64,000 bases of DNA from Spartobacteria bacterium (lineage in GTDB: Bacteria; Verrucomicrobiota; Verrucomicrobiia; Chthoniobacterales; UBA10450): positions 310,001 to 374,000 of the forward strand of contig PMSN01000011.1 in NCBI GenBank assembly GCA_003167555.1. The letters run 5' to 3'. A program made the translations under genes and the position numbers. The notes beneath the pieces are model-generated. The model saw nothing but the letters and a program-made list of their open reading frames with translations, was not told the origin of the DNA and did no database searches. Within the stretch, counting starts at the first letter, position 1. Every line of letters begins with the position of its first letter. This document shows, piece after piece, positions 56,361-64,000 of the stretch.

Positions 56361-58286
56361 TCACGATCGGGTGCTCCAGCCTTCGAGGAGCCTGGTCCAC
56401 TCCTGCCAGAAACTGGCGCGTCGCGTCAAATCGATCCGGCTCACCGGCTTCAACAGGCGCAGGCCGCGGACCCAGACTCGATTCGAACCGGCCCGATCGA
56501 ACGTGAAAGGCGCGCCCAATTGCTCGCTCAATTTTCGATTGGCGATGCGTCCGCCGACCGCGTGGCGCAGGGCATTTTGAATCACCTCGCGCGAGATCGG
56601 TGGTTTCGCTTCGATCGATGCGCTGAGGGTGACGCCAAGCATTTTCTTCAAGAGCACACCGCAGAGCAACGCACGCGAGCTCGTCGCGTGCACGTGCGAA
56701 ATCTGTTTCTGGGCAAACATCCGCCGCAGACTGAGCGCGAACCGCGCCTGGCGCAGAAAAAGATCGGCGGGCGCGCGCACTGTTTCATTGGCGCGATCGT
56801 CTTCCAGCGCGAGGACGAGTTTGCGGTTCGCCTGCCATTCCGCTTCGATCGCCATCGCGTCTGGCAAGAATTCGAGCTGCCTCGCCAATCGTTTCATCGC
56901 GACGGTCAAGCGCCGCTGGTCGACGAATTCACAAGCGACCGCCACGATGTCGGGGTTTCGTTTTCGCATTTCGAACAACTCCGTGTCGAGCGAAGGCAGA
57001 TCGTCATCGGGCCAGCGATCGAGGAGATAGGCGAGTTTTTGACGGCCCGGAGAGGGCAGTACACTGGCGCTCCGAGGCGACGAGTGTTCCTTTTTTTGGA
57101 GAAGTTCGACGAGCGGTTGCACGGTTGTTTCGATCTGAAAATGGCGCTCAATCCGTGCGCGGCCAGCGCCGCCGTAGCGCACGCGCAGCTCGGGGCTCCG
57201 GCATAATATTTCCAGGGCGTCGGCGAAGAGCCCGCTCTCGCCCGCCTCCACCAGCAAGCCCGTTTCCTTCTCCACCACCGATTCCGAAATGCCGGCCGTG
57301 GTCGTCGAAACGACCGGGCGCGCCGAAGCCATCGCCTCAAGGATCACGGTCGGAAAAATATCGCTCGCGCCGTGATCGTCGATGGTCGACGCCAGCGCGA
57401 AGATGTCGCAGCCGCGCAGCTTTTCCATCACGCGCCCTTGCGGCAAAGCGCCTTCGAGTGTGACCAAGGCGCCGAGCCGCAGCTCGTCGATCTGCTGCTG
57501 CAAACGCGCGCGCAACGGGCCGTCGCCGACGATTTCGCAATGGAACTGGATGTTGCGCTGCCGCAATTGTTCGCACGCTTCGATCAGATATTCGAAGCCC
57601 TTGAAGGCAACGAGCCTCCCGATGCTCAGAATTTCCACCGGCCCGGTGTTTCCGGCCTGAGGCGCGCCGTGCAGAAAATTGCTGAGATCCATTCCGTTGT
57701 AGACGCGATGAATTTTCGTGGCCGAGTCCGGGCAGCGTTCCATCATTAAGCTGCGGCTGTACTCGGTCTCGACCGCGACGAATTCCGCCGCGGCGCAAAT
57801 TTCCCGGAGAAGATCGTCGCTGCCGAGATCGGCCATGAAGTCCTGGCCGTGCGCCGTGATGCTGAAAGGAATGTTCGCGATCGCTTTCAGAAACAAGGCG
57901 GTATGCGCCGCGCGATTGGCGAAGTGGACGTGAAAATTGTCGACCTTGTCCCGGACGAACAACTCGGCGAAATAAGTGGCGTTTCGCGCCCGCGTCGCGG
58001 CCTTGACTCCCTTGCCATATTTCTGTTCGTGCGTCGCGATGAGCGCGGCGGGCCATCGATTTTCATCCCGCGCCTTCTCCTCCCACAAACGCAGGATTGG
58101 CTGGGGCGGCGCGTAGTAAACCGGCGCCTGCAATCGCCCGGCATGGGGATGCCGGATACTGGTCAGCGGCGAATGGATCGAGCCGACCGTGAGGGCAAAG
58201 CCACGCTGTTCGAGGGCAAGCATCTCCGTGTCGCAAAAAGTTTGCGAGAGGACCGGGTAACGCGAGTAGAGGTAGCCGAGGCGCAT
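56361..58286 (-). CDS. GT4 glycosyltransferase with extra C-terminal domain
   Basis: The 641-residue protein has a full GT4 (GT-B) enzyme in its first 400 residues: YSRYPVLSQTFCDTEMLALE, HVHFANRAAHTALF, SIGRLVAFKGFEYLIEA and the donor-site block FPTVILEAMASARPVV. Such proteins add sugars to exopolysaccharide or lipid-linked glycans. The remaining 240 residues restart with KLAYLLDRWPDDDLPSLDTELFEM, which resembles the beginning of another GT4 N-terminal domain, but without a donor domain. It probably forms an operon with rfbA. Confidence 0.9.
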   Translation of the reverse strand: MRLGYLYSRYPVLSQTFCDTEMLALEQRGFALTVGSIHSPLTSIRHPHAGRLQAPVYYAPPQPILRLWEEKARDENRWPAALIATHEQKYGKGVKAATRARNATYFAELFVRDKVDNFHVHFANRAAHTALFLKAIANIPFSITAHGQDFMADLGSDDLLREICAAAEFVAVETEYSRSLMMERCPDSATKIHRVYNGMDLSNFLHGAPQAGNTGPVEILSIGRLVAFKGFEYLIEACEQLRQRNIQFHCEIVGDGPLRARLQQQIDELRLGALVTLEGALPQGRVMEKLRGCDIFALASTIDDHGASDIFPTVILEAMASARPVVSTTTAGISESVVEKETGLLVEAGESGLFADALEILCRSPELRVRYGGAGRARIERHFQIETTVQPLVELLQKKEHSSPRSASVLPSPGRQKLAYLLDRWPDDDLPSLDTELFEMRKRNPDIVAVACEFVDQRRLTVAMKRLARQLEFLPDAMAIEAEWQANRKLVLALEDDRANETVRAPADLFLRQARFALSLRRMFAQKQISHVHATSSRALLCGVLLKKMLGVTLSASIEAKPPISREVIQNALRHAVGGRIANRKLSEQLGAPFTFDRAGSNRVWVRGLRLLKPVSRIDLTRRASFWQEWTRLLEGWSTRS

Positions 58287-58336
58287 TTGGACGTTCGTCG
58301 GATGATTAAGCGACCGCGTTCAAATAGCAACGGTCG

Positions 58337-58423
58337 GGTGGATCGTGCGCTCCGTGCGCGCTGCCAGAGTGACGGCGAAGCCGTTGAATAAATGACATCG
58401 CGCGACGGAGCGCGCGATCCACC
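58337..58423. repeat. hairpin element, family E, second copy
   Basis: The arms at about 58337-58360 and 58400-58423 are inverted copies with GGGTGGATCG at the outer end, like the element at 44008-44098. The interior of about 40 bases differs. It ends at the stop codon of the Dabb-domain gene and precedes the GT4 gene. Confidence 0.75.
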
Positions 58424-58740
58424 TACGAGAAGCGCACGTCTTTGCCCGGGTCCATCTCGAAATCGAGGGCGAGCGAATCGGCTGTGTTCGGCTTGATCAC
58501 TTCCTCCATGAATTTCACGTGGATCGGGTCCTCGCGAAAGATTTCGTACTTGTCCATCGACTCGAAATCGATCGCGATGAAAAAGGGCCAGGGCAATTCC
58601 GGGTCGATCCGTTTGCCGCATTTAATGCTGAGCACCTCGGGGATCTTCAGGAGTTGCATGCGCGTGTTCATCATCATCTCTTCGATCCGGGCGAGGGTGA
58701 CCTCGGGCTTGAGTTTGAACAGGACGATGTGGTGCACCAT
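58423..58740 (-). CDS. Dabb (stress-responsive A/B barrel) domain protein
   Basis: The 105-residue protein begins MVHHIVLFKLKPEVTLARIEE and contains LPWPFFIAIDFESMDKYEIFREDPIHVKFMEEVIKP, the ferredoxin-like Dabb fold. Family members form dimers with varied or unknown roles, sometimes as small-molecule enzymes. Nothing in the surroundings fixes its function. Confidence 0.88.
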   Translation of the reverse strand: MVHHIVLFKLKPEVTLARIEEMMMNTRMQLLKIPEVLSIKCGKRIDPELPWPFFIAIDFESMDKYEIFREDPIHVKFMEEVIKPNTADSLALDFEMDPGKDVRFS

Positions 58741-58812
58741 GGGGGCTTAGGTTTAGGTGGGGAATGCCCGGCAGGCAAGACGGAAGTCAGAGGTCGAAAC
58801 GCGATATCGCGG

Positions 58813-59184
58813 TCATCGTTTCCAGTCGAGCGCGCCTTTTTTCAACGCGTAGACGTAGCCGATCATCAGGATGGTAACGAAGCTAAGCATGCTCCAGAGG
58901 ACGAGTTTGCTCTCGACGATCATCTCCTTGTAAACGACCGCCCAGGGATACATGAAGACGATCTCGAGATCGAAAAGGATGAAGAGCATCGCCACGAGGT
59001 AGAACTTCACGCTGAAACGCGGCTGCGTTTCGCCTTGCGGCACCATCCCGCACTCGTAGGCGGTGTCCTTCACCCGTGTGCGGCGGCCGGCCTTGCCCAG
59101 CAGCACGCTCATCAGAAGCGCGGAAACAGCAAAGCCGATTGCCACCCCGATGTGGAGTAACAATGGGACGTAATCGCGAAGCAT
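58813..59184 (-). CDS. nuoA: NADH-quinone oxidoreductase subunit A
   Basis: The 123-residue protein has three helices and the subunit A signatures YECGMVPQGETQPRFSVKFYLVAMLFILFDLEIVFMYPWA. It belongs to the membrane arm of complex I near the quinone site. Normally nuoA is followed by nuoB and the rest, but here the next gene on the strand is the Dabb protein, so the rest of the operon is elsewhere. It may be a second, orphan copy. Confidence 0.95.
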   Translation of the reverse strand: MLRDYVPLLLHIGVAIGFAVSALLMSVLLGKAGRRTRVKDTAYECGMVPQGETQPRFSVKFYLVAMLFILFDLEIVFMYPWAVVYKEMIVESKLVLWSMLSFVTILMIGYVYALKKGALDWKR

Positions 59185-59220
59185 CTGGGAAACGCGGCGA
59201 AGCCGGCCGGAGTCGCTGCG

Positions 59221-59598
59221 TTATTTGGCGGCCGCGGCCACGGCCGCGGCTCGGGCGATGGCGGCAGTTCTCGCGGCGGCGGCTGCGGCAGCCGCAGCAG
59301 GGATATGGCCGTTCTGCGGAGCGATCGCCAGGGCGAGCGCGGCCGGAAGCCCCTTGTATTTCTTGCCAGTTTTTTTCACGGCACCCCGTGCCACCAGGTT
59401 CTGCAATTTTTCGTAGGCACGCAGGCGCAACATCTCCTCGCCACCGCTGGCCGCGTTCCGCGCGCGCAGATTCTCGTGCACGACATCGAAGAGCTGCTTG
59501 AACTCGAACGATGCACGCCGGGAAAGAACCGCAACCAGCTCCTCGGTCACAAGATCGGGAACTCGACGGGAGAATGCATTTTTCTTGAGAATAGCCAT
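59221..59598 (-). CDS. small basic protein with poly-Ala tail, possible winged-helix
   Basis: The 125-residue protein has a helical, Lys/Arg-containing N-terminal part (MAILKKNAFSRRVPDL, then LRAYEKLQNLVARGAVKKTGKKYKG) that could be a winged-helix DNA-binding fold. The last 27 residues are almost only Ala with a few Arg and Ile, ending AAAVAAAAK. Histone-like or regulatory proteins sometimes carry such tails. I do not recognise the family. It lies 36 bases upstream of nuoA on the same strand. Confidence 0.6.
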   Translation of the reverse strand: MAILKKNAFSRRVPDLVTEELVAVLSRRASFEFKQLFDVVHENLRARNAASGGEEMLRLRAYEKLQNLVARGAVKKTGKKYKGLPAALALAIAPQNGHIPAAAAAAAAARTAAIARAAAVAAAAK

Positions 59599-59768
59599 AA
59601 GGACGCAGATGATACCATGTTTCGCCCAAAACGCAGCAGTTTTCTCCGGGACAGCCCGTTAACGGCGGGTTTGAAACCAGCGGCCCCGGGGTTTTAGCAT
59701 CCTTTTGTCCCGCTTTTTCCTCGTTCTCGTGCACGAGCACGACTAGGAATCCGGGGGGTTGGGAATCG

Positions 59769-61574
59769 CTACGGCGAGTCTTCAGGACTGGGCGAGGCGG
59801 ACGGCGCCACCGCCGGCGCAATAAGGGGAGCAGGGGATGGGCGGTTGCGGGTGAGCATCGATCCGTGACTTTGCTGCTGATAAAGGATGGCCGCGGCCCC
59901 ACCCAGCGCGCCTGCTCCCACCAACGTCTGATAAATCGTGATCGGCCCGACGGATTCCGCCATGTAGCCGTCCCTTTCATAACTTTGCGACATCACGATC
60001 GGACTGAGATGCTTCGTGATGACTTCAGGCGCGGGCAGTTTATTCAGGTCGATTGTTTCCGCGATGCCCGGCAGAAACGCGGCCCCCATAAACAGCATCG
60101 GCCGCACGGTCGCATCGATCCGCGAGTAAATGAGCGCCGGATCAAGGTAGGCAAAAGCCTGTTGCGGCGTCGGCACCGTTCGATCCGCCATTTGGAAATT
60201 CTTCGAAACCGCCAGCGCTGAACTTCCCGCCGCGCTTCGTTTCATCGCGGCTTCCACCGAACTCGCGTCCGCCCCCGCCACCAGCATGCGATCGGACAAC
60301 GCGATCGTGGGCGAGAAGGAAAACAAGGCTCCGCCCGCTCTCGTGGAAAAATAATGTACGCCTTCCTTATCCTGCCGCGTCCAGGCATCCCCGGGATCCG
60401 CCGTTGTGATCGCAGTCAGAATCTTGTTCGCTTTCGCCGCGTCTTTCACCGGCAACGTGGCAAAGAGCGAAGGCCAATGGGAATTCGCCGGCCAATCGCC
60501 CACCAGGCCGAACTCAGATCCGAACGCGCTCTTCCACTCATCGAGCGTGATGCCATTGGCCGAAAGCGCGCTCGTGATTTTCTGAAGGCCACCCGTCCAG
60601 CCCGCCGCCGAAGCCGGGGAAATCTCCATCTCTTTCGTCAAATTAAGAAAGCCCGCCAGGTAAAGAAACGTTTCCTTAGTCCCGATCGGCAACGACGCGC
60701 GCGTCAGGTTCCCTTCGTCCATCAACTTCGGCATCCCGACAAAAATGCCGTCGTGAATTTTCCCGCCATCGAATGAAGTCGCCGCGCAGAGGCTCCGGAT
60801 TTTGCGCACCGCTGCCATCTGGTCGGCCGACGCGCCGGCGTCTTTCTCGGCCGCCGGCATGAATTTCTCCACGAGTTGATCGACGCGTGCGTAGGCCAGC
60901 GCCGAATAGGTCGAGGGCATGTGCTTGAATGCGGCCAGGTAGGTGTCATCCGCCGAGAGCGTGGTCTTCGGATCCCTCACCCGGCCATCCGCGCGATCCA
61001 GCATCGGCTTCAATTGCTCGCGATCGTTCGCGACGAAGAACCATTGACCGGCGCGGACCGTGGACAGATTCACGATGCCGGCGCTATCCGTCTGGATCTG
61101 GTGTCCTTGGTAATCGACCGTTTCATGTTTAAAATCCGTCTCGCTCCCGAGCAGCTTCGCCCGCCAGTTCGCCACCATCACTTCTGCGTTCTCCGGGTTC
61201 CCCTTGAAACGGAAGCCGCCCACGATTTTCCAAGCGCTGTTTTCCACCGTGATGAGCGCGACAAACGCGTCCTTCATGTCGAGCAACTCACACTCCTGCA
61301 CGGTCCGGCCCACGATGCCGTTCGTCGGAATCTTTCCGCGCGGTTTTTGCAAAAAATCCTGCACGACCGGCTCCTGCCAGATTTGATAGAGATCGGTCCG
61401 GTGCAAATCGCGTCTTGCCTGGGTGAAATCGGGCAGATGCACGAAGGCCAGCGTCTCTTTCGGCAGCAACACGGCTATGGACGCACTCGAAGTATGGCGG
61501 GACCGGTAGAAACTAAACCAGATCACCGCCGCCGTGAGGGCCGCCAACATGACGAGCAGCTGAAAACGTTTCAT
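59769..61574 (-). CDS. membrane-tethered DUF3352-like protein
   Basis: From ATG 61574 the protein is 601 residues. It has an N-terminal helix (MKRFQLLVMLAALTAAVIWFSFY), a large soluble region with repeated phrases such as FVHLPDFTQARRDLHRTDLY, SALAYARVDQLVEKFM and FAYLDPALIYSRID, a hydrophobic stretch near 565 (TLVGAGALGGAAAILY) and a Pro/Ser tail. This resembles DUF3352-type exported proteins common in related phyla, with no known role. The frame extends 54 bases further upstream without support. Confidence 0.65.
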   Translation of the reverse strand: MKRFQLLVMLAALTAAVIWFSFYRSRHTSSASIAVLLPKETLAFVHLPDFTQARRDLHRTDLYQIWQEPVVQDFLQKPRGKIPTNGIVGRTVQECELLDMKDAFVALITVENSAWKIVGGFRFKGNPENAEVMVANWRAKLLGSETDFKHETVDYQGHQIQTDSAGIVNLSTVRAGQWFFVANDREQLKPMLDRADGRVRDPKTTLSADDTYLAAFKHMPSTYSALAYARVDQLVEKFMPAAEKDAGASADQMAAVRKIRSLCAATSFDGGKIHDGIFVGMPKLMDEGNLTRASLPIGTKETFLYLAGFLNLTKEMEISPASAAGWTGGLQKITSALSANGITLDEWKSAFGSEFGLVGDWPANSHWPSLFATLPVKDAAKANKILTAITTADPGDAWTRQDKEGVHYFSTRAGGALFSFSPTIALSDRMLVAGADASSVEAAMKRSAAGSSALAVSKNFQMADRTVPTPQQAFAYLDPALIYSRIDATVRPMLFMGAAFLPGIAETIDLNKLPAPEVITKHLSPIVMSQSYERDGYMAESVGPITIYQTLVGAGALGGAAAILYQQQSHGSMLTRNRPSPAPLIAPAVAPSASPSPEDSP

Positions 61575-61632
61575 AGCCGGACATTGTAGCGCGGTCTGCC
61601 GCCGCCGCGAATTTTTCCGGGTCGGCACACAT

Positions 61633-61708
61633 GGTAGGGACGCCGCGTTGCGGCGTCTGTGCTTTGAGATTCAGCGCAGACGGACGGCGCAGCGCGCCGT
61701 CGCTACCC
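61633..61708. repeat. hairpin element, family F (GGTAGGGACG type)
   Basis: The arms at 61633-61657 and 61684-61708 are imperfect inverted copies, about 20 of 25 positions, with GC-rich cores of GCCGCG type. It lies between the DUF3352-like gene and the stop of the xerD-like gene. The outer GGTAG ends recall families C and D. Confidence 0.7.
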
Positions 61709-61709
61709 A

Positions 61710-62465
61710 TTACGCCCGCGGATGAAATTTCCGATGCACGGCCTTCAACCGCTGCTGGTCCACGTGCGTGTAAACCTGGGTCGTCGAGATGTCGGCGTGG
61801 CCGAGCATTTCCTGGATGATCCTCAGGTCCGCGCCATTACTCAGGAGATGCGTCGCGAAACTATGCCGGAGCAAGTGCGGATAAATGTTCGTCTCCAGCC
61901 CTGAACGCTTCGCCCGTTCCTTCACGATCTGCCAGATGCGCACGGTCGTTAGTTTCGTTCCGCGGTTTGAAAGAAAAATTTCGCTGCCGCTCCGGCGCTT
62001 CACCAGCTTCGGTCGCTCGGTCGAAACATAAGCCGCGAGCGCATCGCAAGCCTTTCGTCCCACCGGCACCAGGCGCATTTTGTTTCCCTTGCCCGTCACG
62101 CGCAGGATGCGCTCCTCGAAGTTCAGGTTCTCGAGCCGCGCATTCGCCAGCTCAGAGGTGCGCAGCCCGCTCGCGTAGAGCAATTCCACCATCGCGCGAT
62201 CGCGCAGGCCGAGCGGATGTTTGGTTTCGATGCTCTCGATCAGGCGTTCCACCTGCAACTCGTTCAGCGTTTCCGGCAGGTAACGCTCGATCCGCGGCAG
62301 CGTCAGTGTCTCAGTCGGATCGCGCGTAAGCGCGTCTTTGCCGCCGAGGAAACGAAAAAAAATCTTCAGCGCCACCACGATCAACTTAATCGACGACGCG
62401 GCCAGCCCGCTTCGTTTGCGCGCCCCAAGATACTCGCTGATCAACGGCTGGGTCACATCGCGCAC
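61710..62465 (-). CDS. xerD: XerD-like tyrosine recombinase, start codon uncertain
   Basis: The protein has the full catalytic set: R102 (ASGLRTSEL), K126 (GKGNK), H197 and R200 (HLLRHSFATHLL), H223 (LGHADIS) and Y232 (QVYTHV). It ends HRKFHPRA, as housekeeping XerD does. It resolves chromosome dimers at dif sites. From the first usable start, GTG at 62465, it is 251 residues and lacks about 45 residues of the core-binding domain. The missing part (EQEIDSFIRFLATERGLSE and onward) is encoded in frame up to about 62600, but that stretch contains no ATG, GTG, TTG or CTG. The real start may be ATC at 62600 or ATT at 62588. Confidence 0.88.
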   Translation of the reverse strand: MRDVTQPLISEYLGARKRSGLAASSIKLIVVALKIFFRFLGGKDALTRDPTETLTLPRIERYLPETLNELQVERLIESIETKHPLGLRDRAMVELLYASGLRTSELANARLENLNFEERILRVTGKGNKMRLVPVGRKACDALAAYVSTERPKLVKRRSGSEIFLSNRGTKLTTVRIWQIVKERAKRSGLETNIYPHLLRHSFATHLLSNGADLRIIQEMLGHADISTTQVYTHVDQQRLKAVHRKFHPRA

Positions 62466-62604
62466 CGCGGTGATTTTCTTTGCCGACGAACACCACTCCG
62501 CGAATTCCGTGAGCGAGCGGCGGGTCGAGAGCTGGTAATTCTCCGAGAGCCCGCGCTCCGTGGCGAGGAAACGGATGAACGAATCAATCTCCTGTTCGAT
62601 ACAT

Positions 62605-62636
62605 TTAGCGAATCAGCGATTGAGCAATTTAGCGAA
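62605..62636. repeat. four degenerate tandem octamers of TTAGCGAA type
   Basis: The first and last units, 62605-62612 and 62629-62636, are both TTAGCGAA, and the two between differ by a few bases. The run lies just upstream of the apparent xerD start on the minus strand, where it reads TTCGCTAA. It also contains an ATG used by an apparent extension of the UVR-motif gene. Confidence 0.6.
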
Positions 62637-62649
62637 TGGAAAAATCGCC

Positions 62650-62716
62650 TGTAGAGGCAGCCGTGCCGGCTGCAAGAACCAAGACTTCGGATGCAGGCGA
62701 CACGCCTGCCGCTACA
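62650..62716. repeat. hairpin element, family G (TGTAGAGGCA type)
   Basis: The arms at 62650-62673 and 62693-62716 are imperfect inverted copies, about 19 of 24 positions. It lies in the divergent region between xerD and the UVR-motif gene. The GTAG ends and GGCAGGCG-like core resemble the element at 6477-6587. Confidence 0.65.
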
Positions 62717-62767
62717 ACTTCCTTCCCATTGACAAAGAGAGCCAGTGTTCCGAACGTTGTTTACATA

Positions 62768-63520
62768 ATGAGTCTTGATCTTAATTCGTTGCTCAAGGAT
62801 TGGCCGCACGAAACCGGCTCGATCAAGGTGCGCAAGGTTATCGGCCTCGACGGTCTCGAGAAGTTGCAGCTCCGGATCGATCTCGGCATTCTCCAGATGG
62901 AATTGTCCGGGCGCCCCGATGGCCAGCGCCCGCACAACTGCGAGTCGCTCCTCGTTTATCATCAGCGCCGGGCCGAGCGCGCCGCTGCCCGGGGCGAGAC
63001 CTACGAGCTGAACTCCGAGCAATGCAACGAGCTGCAACAGGAAGGCATCCAGTATTATCACCGCTACCTCAGCCTCTTTCAGATCAACGACTTCATCGGC
63101 GTCATCCGCGACACCCAGCGCAACCTCGATCTCTTCGCCTTCGTCGCCGAGCACACCGACCGCGACGAAATGATCTGGAGCTTCCAGCAATTTCGCCCCT
63201 ACGTCCTCATGATGAACACACGCGCCAAGGCTTCGATCTTTCTCGGCGAGGGAAAATTCGGCGCCGCCATGCGCGAGATCGAGCAGGGGCGCGACGCCAT
63301 CCAGGAGTTCTTCCAGCAATCCACCTTCCCGGAAATGGCCGCGAAAAGCTCCGAGCTCGCGTTCCTGGAGGAATGGCTGGAAGAAGTCAGCTCGAAACGT
63401 CCGCTCTCAAAGCTCGAGATCATGCAGCGCGAAATGGAAGTGGCGATCGCGAGCGAACTCTACGAGCGCGCCGCCGAGCTGCGCGACGCCATCAAGCTCC
63501 TGCAAACGCAAAGCAATTAG
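62768..63520 (+). CDS. UvrB/UvrC-motif (UVR) protein
   Basis: The 250-residue protein starts MSLDLNSLLKDWPHETG and ends with a UVR helix pair: KLEIMQREMEVAIASELYERAAELRDAIKLL. UVR motifs mediate UvrB-UvrC contacts but also occur in McsA-type and other regulators. The central region (about 60-190) is helical with no known domain. Start ATG 62768 is preferred to 62636 because the first 44 codons run through a hairpin element. The cellular role is not known. Confidence 0.8.
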   Translation: MSLDLNSLLKDWPHETGSIKVRKVIGLDGLEKLQLRIDLGILQMELSGRPDGQRPHNCESLLVYHQRRAERAAARGETYELNSEQCNELQQEGIQYYHRYLSLFQINDFIGVIRDTQRNLDLFAFVAEHTDRDEMIWSFQQFRPYVLMMNTRAKASIFLGEGKFGAAMREIEQGRDAIQEFFQQSTFPEMAAKSSELAFLEEWLEEVSSKRPLSKLEIMQREMEVAIASELYERAAELRDAIKLLQTQSN

Positions 63521-63534
63521 CGACAGAGTTCAGA

Positions 63535-63759
63535 ATGACGGCGGACCAACTTAAGGATTTGCTCCACGCGACGCCTTTCGTTCCGTTCAAGATCTTCGTC
63601 GCGGAGCAAAAGGAGTATGATGTGCCGCATCCGGACTTCGCACTGCTCTCCTACGGCGGACGTGTCATGGCCGTGAACAGCACCGAGCGGGATGTGATTC
63701 ATCTCATCAGTGTTCCGCTGATCAGCCGGATCGAAACAAAAGAGACAAAGTCGGCCTAG
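63535..63759 (+). CDS. small conserved protein of unknown function
   Basis: The 74-residue protein MTADQLKDLLHATPFVPF has the pattern of a widespread small family: a short helix, PFKIFVAEQKEYDVPHPDFALLS, then a beta strand and an RDVIHLISVPLISRIE ending. I know no function for it. It starts 15 bases after the UVR-motif gene and probably shares its transcript. Confidence 0.7.
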   Translation: MTADQLKDLLHATPFVPFKIFVAEQKEYDVPHPDFALLSYGGRVMAVNSTERDVIHLISVPLISRIETKETKSA

Positions 63760-63787
63760 CTCGGAAACCAGAGGTCGGAAGTCAGAA

Positions 63788-63803
63788 ATCGTTAATTCGC
63801 TAA
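63788..63803. repeat. two octamers, second TTCGCTAA, before the thioredoxin-like start
   Basis: ATCGTTAA at 63788-63795 is followed by TTCGCTAA at 63796-63803, 16 bases before the ATG at 63820. The same octamer stands close to the starts of actA and the CcoN-like gene. Confidence 0.45.
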
Positions 63804-63819
63804 GTCAGTGAATGCTCCT

Positions 63820-64000
63820 ATGAAAAGAATCGCCTTTCCCATTCTCGCGTTAGCTTTCGCCCTTACTGCCACCGCCTCCTTCGCCGCCGAATGGCGCAGC
63901 GATTACGACAAGGCCCTGGCCGACGCGAAAGCTGCCAACAAATACGTCCTGCTCGATTTCAATGGCTCCGATTGGTGCGGGCCGTGCATCGAGATGAAGA
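63820..64000 (+). CDS. exported thioredoxin-fold protein, 3' end cut by window
   Basis: The visible 60 residues hold a signal peptide (MKRIAFPILALAFALTATAS) and the start of a thioredoxin fold with YVLLDFNGSDWCGPCIEMK. The WCGPC motif is the redox-active pair of thioredoxin-like and DsbD-gamma-like proteins. A periplasmic disulfide or cytochrome maturation role is likely. The rest of the gene is outside the window. The start is at ATG 63820; an ATG at 63812 stops at once. Confidence 0.85.
   Translation, partial: MKRIAFPILALAFALTATASFAAEWRSDYDKALADAKAANKYVLLDFNGSDWCGPCIEMK

Noticed and set aside
61710-62465. Possible phage or integron integrase.
   Set aside because: The end HRKFHPRA and overall layout match housekeeping XerD, and no phage genes or attachment repeats are nearby.

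Overview
The window reads as a chromosomal segment of a GC-rich, aerobic, Gram-negative bacterium. Lineage is inferred from gene content only: alternative complex III (ACIII) feeding a caa3-type oxidase, small hairpin elements between many genes, a FadL-type outer-membrane protein and a GlcNAc/MurNAc kinase fused to MurQ. Together these suggest Verrucomicrobiota, possibly a soil Chthoniobacterales-like lineage. No rRNA, tRNA, CRISPR array, prophage or transposase was recognised.

Layout. 1-10.97 kb: sugar and cell-wall genes (partial nagA, a GT28-type glycosyltransferase, YihY, an amidase with a long Lys/Pro linker), a Phd/VapC-like toxin-antitoxin pair, a lysine 2,3-aminomutase-like radical SAM enzyme, an active HtrA protease, small membrane proteins and the kinase-MurQ fusion. 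11-19 kb: ligA, a FadL-like porin, an envelope-stress style operon (ECF sigma factor, putative membrane anti-sigma factor, HtrA-like protein lacking all three catalytic residues), a YugP-type peptidase and an M24 peptidase. 19-31.5 kb: a 1202-residue ABCG-like transporter with N-terminal regulatory domains, ftsH, a rhodanese, hpf, glgX, a methyltransferase and an exported amidohydrolase.

31.8-55.4 kb is a respiratory island. The ACIII genes actABCDEF plus a small membrane subunit come first. A trio follows: a CcoN-like protein, a CcoO-like monohaem protein and a second monohaem cytochrome c. Then come a thioredoxin-reductase-like flavoprotein coupled to an EncFtn-like ferritin, msrC, a histidine-kinase-derived response regulator, a PilT ATPase, the caa3 genes coxA-C-D-x-y-B, ctaA, ctaB and sco. 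The CcoN-like protein keeps both low-spin haem b ligands but has lost every CuB ligand and the haem b3 ligand. It therefore cannot be an ordinary oxygen reductase, and it is the strongest candidate here for undescribed biology. ACIII would pass quinol electrons to cytochrome c, the caa3 enzyme would reduce oxygen, and CtaA, CtaB and Sco would supply haem A and copper. The CcoN-like trio could be a haem b/haem c relay between them.

55.4-64 kb: rfbA, a long GT4 glycosyltransferase, a Dabb protein, an isolated nuoA, an Ala-tailed small protein, a DUF3352-like lipid-anchored or membrane-tethered protein, a XerD-like recombinase whose start codon appears damaged or non-canonical, a UVR-motif protein, a small conserved protein and the beginning of an exported thioredoxin-fold protein.

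About a dozen hairpin or inverted-repeat elements of several families lie between genes. One is read in frame as the C-terminal tail of ctaA, and several sit inside or at the borders of the respiratory operons. Many neighbouring genes overlap by ATGA, indicating tight translational coupling.
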